Positions 11,443-21,713 of a DNA stretch of 64,000 nt are shown here, in pieces. Below the pieces are notes generated by a model. It did not search any database, was not told the origin of the DNA, and worked only from the letters and a program-made list of their open reading frames with translations. Position numbers and translations under genes: made by a program. The stretch comes from Copromyces sp. CBS 386.78 (Eukaryota; Ascomycota; Sordariomycetes; Sordariales; Sordariaceae). Within the stretch, counting starts at the first letter, position 1, and every line of letters begins with the position of its first letter. The stretch is taken from positions 141,156-205,155 of the forward strand of contig MU839163.1 in assembly GCA_030685235.1 (NCBI GenBank). The letters are read 5' to 3'.

Positions 11443-14400
11443 TCAAGCCCCAGCAACAACAGCCAGCCCCTCATAAATCTTTTTCCTAACCGCATAAAAT
11501 GTTCCACCCACTCTCATCGCCGCATCCAACAGTCCACCACTTGTCGTCCCCGGCATCGTATCACTCGGCAACCCCACGCTCTCCAACTCGACTCTCCCGC
11601 CCTGAGCTGTCGATTTACGCACAACAACCACATCGTCGATCAACAGCGTGCCTTCGCCCTTGAACTCGACCTTGTGGCCTGCGCTTAACATGGCGCGACG
11701 CAAGTCGGCTAAGCGGAGCTCGCCTACGTGAAGAGGCTGGGCGGCTTGTGAGCGGACGGAGAGGGACGAGGCGAGGGTTGGCGGGACGAGGTCGAGGGTG
11801 GGGAGGGAGGCGGTGGTGGTGGTGGTGGGGGAGGTGTTGGTGCCTGCTTTTACTAGGGCTGCTGTAGAAGCAGGTGTTTCGGAAGCGGCTGTGGAGCCGT
11901 CTTGGAGTTTCTGGCGCTTTGCTGCATCGCCGTCTTCTGTATGTTGGAACTCGCCTCCGGGAAGGAGCAAGCCGGTAACGGTGACGATTCCTAGACCGCG
12001 CACGTTCTGCCATTTGAGACCCTTGACCAGCGGGTCGGCTAGCTTGAGCACCCAGGCGTTGGTGTCGACGGAGGCGTCGACGGTTGTGCCCACTTCCGGA
12101 GTGAGCACCTCGATGGCGGACTCGGTACCGGTGGATTGGGCGGTGAGCAGCTTCTTGACGTCTGCGGCCAGGGCCAGGGTGTCGTCTTTGCCGCCGGCGA
12201 TGAGGACCAGCTTGCGCGGCTGGATGAGCGGGATGAGCATGGTCAAGCTGCGCTTGTCGTGGAGGCCGCTGAAGTCGACAAAGGCGATGCGCAGACGGAC
12301 GGGGATGGTTTCCTTGGTGACCACCAGCTTGGCGGGGCCCTTGAGGGTATCGTCCTCTTCGTCTTCAAGATCGGAGAGGTCGTCGTCCGCTGGGCCGTTC
12401 TCGGAAAAGGGAGCAGCGTCGGCTTCGCCTGCGGAGAGGCGACGGCGGTCGTTGTGGTGGGGCCGCTTGTTGGGTCCTGAGCCGCCTCGGCCTCTGCCGG
12501 CGGTGCCGACGTCTTCCCACTTGCGCTTCTTGCCAAGGCCTTCGAGCTCTTGGGTGCTGTTGTTTACTTGGCCGGCTTCTGCGTTCTCGGCGTCTTCGCG
12601 TTCTTCGGCGCGGAGGTAGTCTTCGGGTCGGATCAGTTCACCAAATTCGTCGGCACGCCTCCTACGCATGGCGACGGGGAACATGCGGTCTCGGCCCTTC
12701 TTGCCGCGGACATTGAAGTCGTAAGTGTTCTCCTTTTTGATGAGAATCGTGACACCGAGGTCCTCGTCCTTGAGTGCCACCTTTTTGCGGCTTGCCTGAG
12801 CCATGGTGGTTGCAATATTTAAAGCCTTTCCTTGCTGTTCCGTATCGGAGCCTTCCGAGTCGGTATCGGTGTCTGTGTCTGCATCATCCAACACGTCTCC
12901 CGGTGCTTCTAGTGTGGTGGTGCCACCGCTTTGTAGGGTAGCTTGTAGCTGCCGTTGGGTTGCCAGCCATTGTTGATAGACGTTTAGCTCGTCGCCTTCA
13001 AGCGCCTTTCGTTCAGCAGTTTTGATCTCCAACTCGCGGTTTCCGGCATAGACCTGTTCGAATGTGTCGCCGTTGCTGGTGCGTTCTGTCGCCACCCCGT
13101 CCCTTCTCTCTTTCCACCACTCCCATAGTGTCCTCGCAATGGAGGGTGTGTGGTTCGGCTCAAAGTTGGGCTTTTCCGTTAGAATGACCAGGTTACGCGC
13201 ATCAGCGGCAATAGACTTGAGAATATCCTTGGAGAAACCCCAGTCCAGGCTCGCATCGCTGGCGAGAATGACCTTTGCTCTTGGTTCGGCATCCTCTGAC
13301 TGTTTCAGAATCTTGTCGATCTGAGCCTTGCGCTCCAGTAGCCTCAAGTATTTGAAGTCGAATGGTCCTGGGCCGGTCTGGTGATTACCCTCATCCCTCC
13401 TGTTGTTCCTCCTCGATTCATCCGCAAAGGCTTCAAACTCCTTGATGATGTTGTCGTCCATCCACTCCAACATACTCCTGGCGTTCTTCATGGTGCTGCT
13501 GATAGTGCGTCCGGCAAGAAACAGCTTGGCCGACTTGAAGACGTCATTGTCCTTGGCGACCTCTTTTCTCCAGGCGTGCTCGAGAAGGTAAGACAGCTCC
13601 AAAACCCTAGCGCTGGAGTCGACGGGAATAAGGACGGTACCGCCTCTGGCAATACAAAGCTTGATCGACTCCATCAGTTGCTCATCACGCTTGAGACGCG
13701 ACAGAGAGGCATCCGGGGTACGACTGCTGCATACGAGAGCTGTTGGCTTGTGCAACTGCTCAATAACCTGTGTGCCTCGGGCACCGCCATGATTGCCACC
13801 TAGCCAAGCCGCTCCCGCAAAAACATTCTCACGGGAATGGTTCCAATCAACGGCGTAGACAATCGACTCCAACCCATGCTGAATGTGCCAGAGGGTTCCT
13901 CCCAGCGTGTGACCCGAGTTGTAGGCAGTGATGGTAAGGCCATTGAGAGGCGGGGAGAAGGGTGACGGTAGCGGTTGATGTGGCTGAGAGTACTTTAAAG
14001 GCTGGATTAGAGAGAAGTACTTTGTGATCTCGTCGGGAGTGGGTGGTTGGAGGAGGAAGGTGTTGTCTGCGGAGGCGGCCTGAGAGTAGCCTGAGGCATA
14101 GGATACTTGGGCGAGCGAGGTCGATGAGATGGTGGTCGCGGCGAGGGGTGTCGAGGCGTAGAGGTCCTGTGTTAGGGTACGACCGAGATCGATGACGGGG
14201 CGCGTCGCGTAGACGGGAATGCGCTGGAAGGGTGGGAAGTGCTTGCAGCAGTGGGCGTAGGCGGCCAGATGGGGGACGGTGGCGTGGGTGAGGAGGATGA
14301 GCGAGAGCGTTGGCGCTATTCTTCCGAGCTCCTTGAGCTTTTCGGCGTCAAAAGTCTCGTCCCAGCCGACATCGATCAGGATCTTGACGCCGCCGTCGAG

Positions 14401-14466
14401 CTCCAGCAGCGACTGCGAGGCTGACGAGTCGGAGAGGGCGCCCTGGAGAGGGCAGAAGCTGAACAT
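11443..14466 (-). CDS. cft2: CFT2/CPSF100, cleavage and polyadenylation factor subunit
   Basis: This is a 1007-residue intronless protein of the metallo-beta-lactamase/beta-CASP family. CFT2 (CPSF100) is the inactive partner of the CPSF73 endonuclease in the nuclear complex that cuts pre-mRNA at poly(A) sites. The start is ATG 14466-14464, giving MFSFCPLQGALSDSSASQSL. The lactamase core shows ILIDVGWDE, then LTHATVPHLAAY where active enzymes carry the HxHxDH metal site; here only scattered His remain, as expected for CPSF100. YAVDWNHSRENVFAG and the beta-CASP segment VLIPVDSSARVLELSYLLE are diagnostic. Long acidic and low-complexity inserts (runs of Asp/Thr/Ser/Glu around residues 530-550 and again near 690-720) separate the domains. 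A C-terminal domain follows. It diverges from SEC24. Confidence 0.93.
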   Translation of the reverse strand: MFSFCPLQGALSDSSASQSLLELDGGVKILIDVGWDETFDAEKLKELGRIAPTLSLILLTHATVPHLAAYAHCCKHFPPFQRIPVYATRPVIDLGRTLTQDLYASTPLAATTISSTSLAQVSYASGYSQAASADNTFLLQPPTPDEITKYFSLIQPLKYSQPHQPLPSPFSPPLNGLTITAYNSGHTLGGTLWHIQHGLESIVYAVDWNHSRENVFAGAAWLGGNHGGARGTQVIEQLHKPTALVCSSRTPDASLSRLKRDEQLMESIKLCIARGGTVLIPVDSSARVLELSYLLEHAWRKEVAKDNDVFKSAKLFLAGRTISSTMKNARSMLEWMDDNIIKEFEAFADESRRNNRRDEGNHQTGPGPFDFKYLRLLERKAQIDKILKQSEDAEPRAKVILASDASLDWGFSKDILKSIAADARNLVILTEKPNFEPNHTPSIARTLWEWWKERRDGVATERTSNGDTFEQVYAGNRELEIKTAERKALEGDELNVYQQWLATQRQLQATLQSGGTTTLEAPGDVLDDADTDTDTDSEGSDTEQQGKALNIATTMAQASRKKVALKDEDLGVTILIKKENTYDFNVRGKKGRDRMFPVAMRRRRADEFGELIRPEDYLRAEEREDAENAEAGQVNNSTQELEGLGKKRKWEDVGTAGRGRGGSGPNKRPHHNDRRRLSAGEADAAPFSENGPADDDLSDLEDEEDDTLKGPAKLVVTKETIPVRLRIAFVDFSGLHDKRSLTMLIPLIQPRKLVLIAGGKDDTLALAADVKKLLTAQSTGTESAIEVLTPEVGTTVDASVDTNAWVLKLADPLVKGLKWQNVRGLGIVTVTGLLLPGGEFQHTEDGDAAKRQKLQDGSTAASETPASTAALVKAGTNTSPTTTTTASLPTLDLVPPTLASSLSVRSQAAQPLHVGELRLADLRRAMLSAGHKVEFKGEGTLLIDDVVVVRKSTAQGGRVELESVGLPSDTMPGTTSGGLLDAAMRVGGTFYAVRKKIYEGLAVVAGA

Positions 14467-15280
14467 TGTAGAGTATTATTACCTGTGTTGGTAAGCATGG
14501 GAACCGTCCAAGAACTCCATCAGACTGGAGGCAGAGTGAGTGGTGAATGTGATGTAAATGTCAACAAGTAGAAAAGTGACGGGAACTTGATGATTGCAGT
14601 GAGTGCACTGTTAGGTAATGCAGCACTACACTACAGGCGCCTCTCTGTCGCCATGGCTTCCTTGGTGTAGGTGTGGAAGATCACAGCTGGCTGCCAAGTG
14701 CCGCCGTGATTGGCTGGCAGCCGGCAATCTTCCTCGGAGCTCAGACCGAGGCCTGTGCGAGGGACCTGCAGCTTCCAGGGGAGCTTAGGTTCTTGGGGGG
14801 GGGGGGCACATGCGCTGTTGCTCAGTGGACTTGAAATACCCGGGCGGCGATTGACACGGCAGCATACCTACTAAGCGGCCCCACTTTTGGCTGGCCCCGG
14901 GCGGCTGAGACGGGACTCGCTGGAAAAGGACAGCTCGACAGGACCACCTGGAGCGGTCCCGCCCGCGATAGAGCCAGATAAACCTTGACCGGGAAACACC
15001 ACTGTTGTCGCTCTGCCACTCCGACCCTCAGGCCTCAACCACTAACAACCTACTTGTAATTCCACATCTGATTCCAACATGGTCCGTTGATGCTTAAATC
15101 CAACACATCTGCTGGGGCATGCCCGATCAACAACAACAACCACAACAACAACCACAGCACCATCCCACGATAACCGAACTGCCGTCCTTTTGCTACTTCT
15201 CGATCCAAGCTCCCACCTCCGAGAGCTTGACGATTTGCCGCCGCCCCCTTTCTTCCATAATACTATAACACTCATATTTT

Positions 15281-15328
<48 letters not shown>

Positions 15329-15358
15329 GTGACATACTACTAATAAAGAATACCAAAC
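14467..15358. promoter_or_regulatory. Shared divergent promoter region of CFT2 (-) and SEC24 (+)
   Basis: This 892-bp spacer lies between two divergent starts, so it must hold both promoters and 5' leaders. It contains a G-run near 14797-14806, CAA-rich sequence around 15130-15165, and an (ACG)14 array in the SEC24 leader. No specific factor site is claimed. Confidence 0.6.
15281..15322 (+). repeat. (ACG)14 microsatellite in the SEC24 5' leader
   Basis: Fourteen perfect ACG units end 36 bases before the SEC24 ATG and are followed by imperfect GGTGAC units. The array is in the SEC24 frame, but a TAA at 15339-15341 separates it from the ATG, so it is untranslated leader unless an upstream start is used. 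Confidence 0.95.
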
Positions 15359-18300
15359 ATGGCCGACTACTCCATGTACCACGCCCTCGGTCAGGGGGAA
15401 CCCCTCGACCCCAACGATCCCAACCGCACCACACAACCGGCGCCTCCTCAGTTCCAACCGCCAGTTGCCCCGAACCCATACCATCCCGGTGCTGAGTACA
15501 ATGCTCCCGGCCAGCAACCCCAACAGCAGTATGCTCAGGCGTACGCCCAGCAGCAGCAACAACAACAACAACAACAATACGGTGCCCCCTCTCCCTATGG
15601 CGCCCCCTCGCCCATGGCCGGCCCCCCCTCCGCCGGTTTCCAGTCTCCCTACGGCGCTCCTCCTCCGCAAAGTCCCATGTCGCCAATGGATGATCTAGGC
15701 TTGGCTGCGCAGATGGGCGGCATGTCTTTGGGTGCTGGTGCTGGTGCTGGTGCTGGTGCCGAACACCACGGGAGAAAGAAGAAGAAGGATCGCCATGCCT
15801 TCCACAGTGTCGAGGCCCCCGCCGGCTCTTCTCAGCCCTTCAACGGCATCCCTCCGGCCGGAACGCCTGCTACCCAATTCCTCAACGCCGACCCCTCCCT
15901 CGCCGGCAGGATACCGGGTCATCAGGGCTACGGCCACTTCCCAATGCCCGCCAGCCCAGCCTTCAGCCCCGTCCCAACCTCTGCCGCCGACTTCGCCGCA
16001 AGGGACGCTACTCAGGGTGTTGGCTCCGGTGTCTTTGCTGCCGGCGGTCCTCAGGGAGGCAAGCCTTCGCCAGACGATACCCCCAGCGTCCCACTTTCTC
16101 GCGACTCTGTCCAGCCTTACTTCCACACCAACGTATACCCAACCTTTGAGCGCCTCGTCCCACCCCCGGCTCTTACATCGTTTGTTGCTCTCGACCAGGG
16201 CAACTCGTCGCCCAAGTTTGCTCGTCTCACCATGACCAACCTGCCGGCAAGCGCAGAGGGTCTTAAGAGCACCGGCTTGCCCTTGGGTCTTCTCCTCCAG
16301 CCCCTAGCCGAGACTCAGCCCGGCGAGCTGCCCATCCCCGTGCTCGACTTTGGCGAACAGGGCCCGCCACGCTGCCACAGGTGCAGAGCGTACATGAACC
16401 CCTTCATGATGTTCAAGGCCGGCGGCAACAAGTTTGTCTGCAACCTGTGTACCTATGCTAATGATACCCCGCCCGAGTACTTTTGCGCTCTTAGCCCCCA
16501 GGGCGTCCGCGTTGATCGCGACCAGCGCCCCGAGCTGACCCGCGGAACTGTCGAGTTCGTTGTCCCCAAGGAGTACTGGACCAAGGAACCCGTCGGCATG
16601 CGCTACCTCTTCGTCATTGATGTTACCCAGGAGTCTTACAACAAGGGCTTCCTAGAGTCCTTCTGTGAAGGTATCCTGAGTGCTCTGTACGGTGGCTCGG
16701 AGGAGGGCGAAGAGCAGGACGAGAATGGAGAGCCAAGGAGGAAGATCCCTGCTGGTGCCAAGGTTGGCTTCGTCACCTTCGACCAGGAGATTCACTTCTA
16801 CAACTGCAACCCGGCGCTGGAGCAGGCCCAGATGATCGTTATGCCCGACATCGAGGACCCGTTCCTGCCCCTGAGCGATGGTCTCTTTGTGGATCCCTAC
16901 GAGGGCAAGGCTGTCATCAGCTCGCTTTTGACTCGCCTGCCCCAGATGTTCTCCAACATCAAGAACCCTGAGCCTGCCCTGCTGTCCGCACTCAACGCCG
17001 CAGTCGCTGCGCTGGAAAAGACGGGCGGCAAGGTCTTCTGCTCCCTTGCGGCTTTGCCTACCTGGGGTCCTGGCCGTCTCTTTATGAGAGACGATGGCAA
17101 GCACCCAGGTGGAGAGCCTGACAAGAAGCTCTTCACTACGGAGCACCCTGGATGGAAAAAGTTGGCCGAGAAGATGGTTTCACTCGGCGTTGGTGCCGAT
17201 TTCTTCATGGCGTCGCCATCTGGTGGCTATCTTGATATTGCCACCATTGGCCATGTCTCGTCCACCACCGGCGGAGAAACCTTCTTCTACCCCAACTATG
17301 TTGTCCAGCGAGACAGCACCAAGCTCTCCCTGGAAATCCACCACGCGGTCAGGCGCGAGACCGGCTACGCTGCCCTGATGAAGGTCCGTTGCTCCAACGG
17401 CCTGCAAGTCAACGCCTACCACGGCAACTTCATCCAGCACACTTTCGGCGCCGACCTCGAAATTGGCGTCATGGACGCTGACAAGGCCCTGGCCGTCACT
17501 TTTGGCTACGACGGCAAGCTCGACTCCAAGCTGGACGCGCACTTCCAAGCCGCCTTGCTCTACACCACCGCCTCGGGCCAGCGTCGCGTGCGCTGCATCA
17601 ACGTCATCGCCGGCGTCTCCGACCAAGCCCGCGACTGCCTCAAGTTCATTGACCAAGACGCCGTTGTCTCGATCCTGGCCAGGGAAGCCAGCACCAAGCT
17701 CTCCTCCACCAGCGCCAACCTCAAGGAAGTCCGCTCCTCTCTGACCGAAAAGACCATCGACATCCTGGCCCTCTACCGCAAGAACCACCTCGCCGTGCCC
17801 CACCCACCCCAGCAGCTCGTCATGCCTGAGCGTCTCAAGGAGTTCGCCATGTACGTCCTGGGTATGCTCAAATGCCGCGCCTTCAAGGGCGGCAACGAGA
17901 CTACCGACCGTCGCGTGCACGACATGCGTCTCATCCGCTCCATGGGCGCCCGCGAGTTGTCTCTCTATCTCTACCCGCGCATAATCCCCCTGCACAACCT
18001 CCAACCCGAAGACGGCTACCCCGACGCCACCACGGGCCACCTGCGCATGCCCTCGACTCTGCGCGCCTCCTTTGCCCGCGTCGAGCCCGGCGGCGTTTAT
18101 CTGGTTGATAACGGGCAGGTGTGTCTACTGTGGATGCACGCACAGACCGCGCCCGCGCTTATCCAGGATCTGTTTGGCGAGGATAAGACGACGCTGCAAT
18201 CGCTGGATCCATACACGTCAACGATCCCTGTGCTGGAGACGCACTTGAATGCGCAGACGAGGAACATGATTGAGTATATGCGGACGGTCAGGGGGAGCAA

Positions 18301-18616
18301 GGGTTTGACGATCCAGTTGGCAAGACAGGGGATCGATGGAGCCGAGTTCGAGTTTGCGCGCATGTTGGTAGAGGACCGGAATAATGAGGCGCAGAGCTAT
18401 GTGGATTGGTTGGTGCATGTGCATAAGGGGGTCCAGCTGGAGGTGAGTTTTAAAAGCCCTACTCCTCCTACCTTGGTTAAAAACGCGCTGGTGGGCGATT
18501 GGTGAACGTACACTGACTTTGAGAAATAACAGCTCGCTGGTCAACGTAAGAGGGAAGATGGCGAGGGACACTCGGCGCTGGGAAGCTTCACGGGGTTGAG
18601 ACCTTCGTATTGGTAG
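15359..18616 (+). CDS. sec24: SEC24, COPII coat cargo-binding subunit
   Basis: SEC24 pairs with SEC23 in the inner COPII coat and picks cargo at ER exit sites. I join exon 1 (15359-18442) to exon 2 (18533-18616) across a 90-nt intron (GTGAGT donor, CTGAC branch, CAG acceptor), giving 1055 residues. The ATG has a good context (aaacATGGcc). The first 250 residues are Pro/Gln-rich and include a Gln run (about 15548-15577) and a Gly-Ala run coded by GGTGCT hexamers (15731-15760). The zinc finger is intact with Cys339, Cys342, Cys361 and Cys364. The trunk domain begins near residue 414 (RYLFVIDVTQ). Beta-sandwich, helical and gelsolin-like regions follow, as in the family. Reading through the intron would replace the last 27 residues by a different 20-residue tail. 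Identification is secure. Confidence 0.96.
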
Positions 18617-19293
18617 GCACTAGACACATAACGGACGGGGAGGTGAAGGTGAAGGGTAGGATAGGGTGGTAGGTGGGTGGTGGGTGCTGTGTGGTGATGG
18701 TTGCCATGTCTATATGTGTGTATGGGAGGAGGAAAAGCGGGATCGGATCAAGAGGGATCAAATATGGGGGGTTATTTATTAGTGGAGCTGAAGGTTGGCG
18801 GAAAAGAATACCATGGCAACTACGTTACTACACATCTTCTACTATACCTTGTTTTATTATCCATCCTAGGCCGGTGCCTTTATCAGGTTGATCGCACGGT
18901 TGGGTTGACACTCAACTCTCAAGTATAGAAGTCGGAACCACCACTTTGGACCACAGTCGGATACGCAATCAGGATTACCAATTGCGCGCGCGAGCAGCGC
19001 TGTCGCCAGCTAACTTGATATCATCCATCCAACGAGCTTTAAGTCATCAACTCCCAGCTGCCATTAGCTACCATGAATGGGGATATTATGGTATTATGCG
19101 GCGGCATGATTCACTTGGACTTGTTTACATCCGAGGGAGGTTCAGATTATCTCGGCAATAATCCATCCGGCACATGAAACCTGACGTGAACCCATTCACT
19201 GAATGCCACGTGGATATACCCTAGGGCAGATACCAAGCCAACAGCACCAGTCAGATCTTGCTCGATAAATTGCAATAGGTAGGTGGGCCTAGA

Positions 19294-19313
19294 AGGTAGG
19301 CTCGAGCCTACCT
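19294..19313. repeat. Perfect 20-bp palindrome
   Basis: The sequence AGGTAGGCTCGAGCCTACCT equals its own reverse complement and is centred on an XhoI-type CTCGAG. It sits among other TAGGTAGG/CCTACCTA copies. It could be a dimeric factor site or a chance product of the local repeat. Confidence 0.9.
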
Positions 19314-21665
19314 AGCATATTTGAACTAGCATATTCATCCAGCCAGGGACTATGCCGTTACTTACAATCACGTATAAGTCCCGTCCGCCTTTTATCAAAC
19401 ATTCCATCTCTCACGTTTACCTAACCCTCTAGTCTACCTACATATTTGTCTGTCGCCTAGGTTTGGTGGAGAAAGAGGGCAGCTTGGACGCGTTCTCTGT
19501 TATTGATCTCTCCTCCGTTTCAACACTTCTGACATACACAACGAAGTTTGGGCCTGGCCTTGATGGTTGTTGGTTGTTGATACGAAGTGCTCACCATTTT
19601 TTATTTATTGCGCATCCTTCCTTGCTTGCTCATTCATTGCTCGCCATAGCTCTACGTTACAGTGAACCATGCTCACCCCGTTTCTTATCAATACCTCTAC
19701 CTACCCTTGCAAACATGTACAAGATTTGCATACACCAACCAATCCTTTTCCACCCATATCTAGAAACAGGAGGTCAGCTAGTCAGGGGCCACTTCGAGCA
19801 CTGACGACCGGTCCATGGTCCATGGGGAAAAGAGAAATGGCTTACTGACATGACTGAATCCCTTCTCTCGAACTCCATCCCTTCCCATCTAGTCCGCCAC
19901 CCGTTCAGTTCGCCAGTTGAGTTCGAGTCCATGTCCATGTCCAAGTCCTAAGTAAGGTAGTCCGGGCCCTGGGCCCAAAAGTTCAAGTTCAGTTCAAGTG
20001 CGTCCCAATACCTAGAGTACTCCATAGCCGGGATTTTATCGAAGAACAGTTTGGCATGAAAACGAAAGAATTTAAATTATTTTCAGGAAGGACTGCTTAC
20101 TAGCTCTACTAGTCTTTCTAAAGTGCAATAGACTACATAAGTGTACCGACTTCGGTTCCACCGCTGTATACTACTTACTGTACATACAGTAGTCTGGCTC
20201 TCCATCCCCGAAGCCTCACAGCACTGTTCTGGACCCACAGGGAAAAGCCGTTGTTGCCTGGCGATCATAATGCTTACTAGGTCTAGGTATGTATGTACGT
20301 ACTCATGCATACACTAGGTCGTTTTCTACACCACCTGCCTCTTCTTCTATGTGTAGTCCGGGAGTGAGGGGGCGGACACTCCCAGCTCCCCGCTCCTGCT
20401 TCATCCAAGTCCGACATCTTGCAGGCTGACATCCCACGGTTCCGTCCGTTAATCCGTCCATGTATCCATCTATTTATCTATTCCGAACGCCGATCCCGAC
20501 GGACGCTATGCATCGGAGCAGGCCGCCGCGTGGGAGACTGGACCCGTGTATATTCGACGGCGTTACACATCTACCAAAGGCTACGATTGGGCCATAAAAA
20601 TTCCATAATGTTTCACATCGCCTTCTCCGAGGATAAGTATGGACGTGTAGAGGCCGAAAATCGGAGGCAGAGTTGGACGTGGATGTGGGCGGGGCAGGGA
20701 GGGAGATCGGCGTAAAGCTTTGGTTGGTAAGTAGTGAAATTACCTACGTTCATGTTTGCAACAGGTAGAGTTTGACATGGTCGCCGATTTCACAGGAGAG
20801 GCTGTGAGCTCTCGAGGTATTGTTGACACCTTGACCTTGGAACGGCTGGTGACAGGCGTTGCTCATGGAATACCTGTGAGGCCCTATCCCGGCATCTCCT
20901 GCATACATGGATTACTCGATCACTCAACGATACCACCGCGAGTTCAAAAGCTATCAAGATGATCAAGACGTCAAATCAGAGCTTGTTTTCCAGCTTTGTT
21001 CACCCGAATGCTTTGTATTGAGAATGGTGGCCGCAAAAACAGTCAGTGGGGGGGAAGAGTAGCGGTTGCTCGACTGTCTGCCGTTCAGGCTTGCGGCCGC
21101 CTCCGAGGTCTGAACCATTCTACATACTTGTTTTCAGTTCGGTAGTTGGCAGTGTCCGATTTGATGTGTTTTCACCTTTAACCTGTCTGGTTAAGATTAG
21201 TTTGGTCAGATCATCCTATATTCTTGCTTCTTCCTCGCCTGTTGGTGCCGTTATTTGCGCCGCCTTCACTTCGTCAAAGGTGCTCACATGGAACATGAAC
21301 TCAGTCGTCCCCTTTTGCGAGCTCCAGCAACATGAATGTGCTGGAGGGATAGCCAAGATTTCTGCTCAATATGTCATCATCGGTGTTCAACGGGGGAAGC
21401 GGTATCGGCAAATCGGCAGACTAATCTCTCATTCAACCAACCTTTCCGATCTTGCAGTCACGCAGTAGACTGACCCTTCCAGCCTTTCCAAGCACTTCAC
21501 TTCGGGGTTTGGACATCAAAAGAATTAACCGGGGCTCGTGCCCATGTCGGTCGAGCGTTCTTGATTTTTTGATCCTGTGTTGGTTGCGATGGGTGGAGCC
21601 TAACCATATCGAATGCTTATGCCGATGCTGAATGATGATCATGGGCTCGGTGTCTCCATTCATCC

Positions 21666-21713
21666 TTTTTTTTTTTTTTTTTTTTTCTTTTTTTTTTCTT
21701 TTTTTTTTTTTTT
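21666..21713. repeat. 48-base T tract with two C interruptions
   Basis: The run is pure T except for C at 21687 and 21699. It could exclude nucleosomes or be a replication-slippage product; the exact length may be unreliable in the assembly. Confidence 0.9.

Noticed and set aside
17180..18040. 286-codon minus-strand frame over SEC24
   Set aside because: Antisense shadow of a conserved exon.
19917..19931. B-box-like AGTTCGAGTCC suggesting a tRNA
   Set aside because: The flanking bases do not form a T stem, acceptor or anticodon arm.
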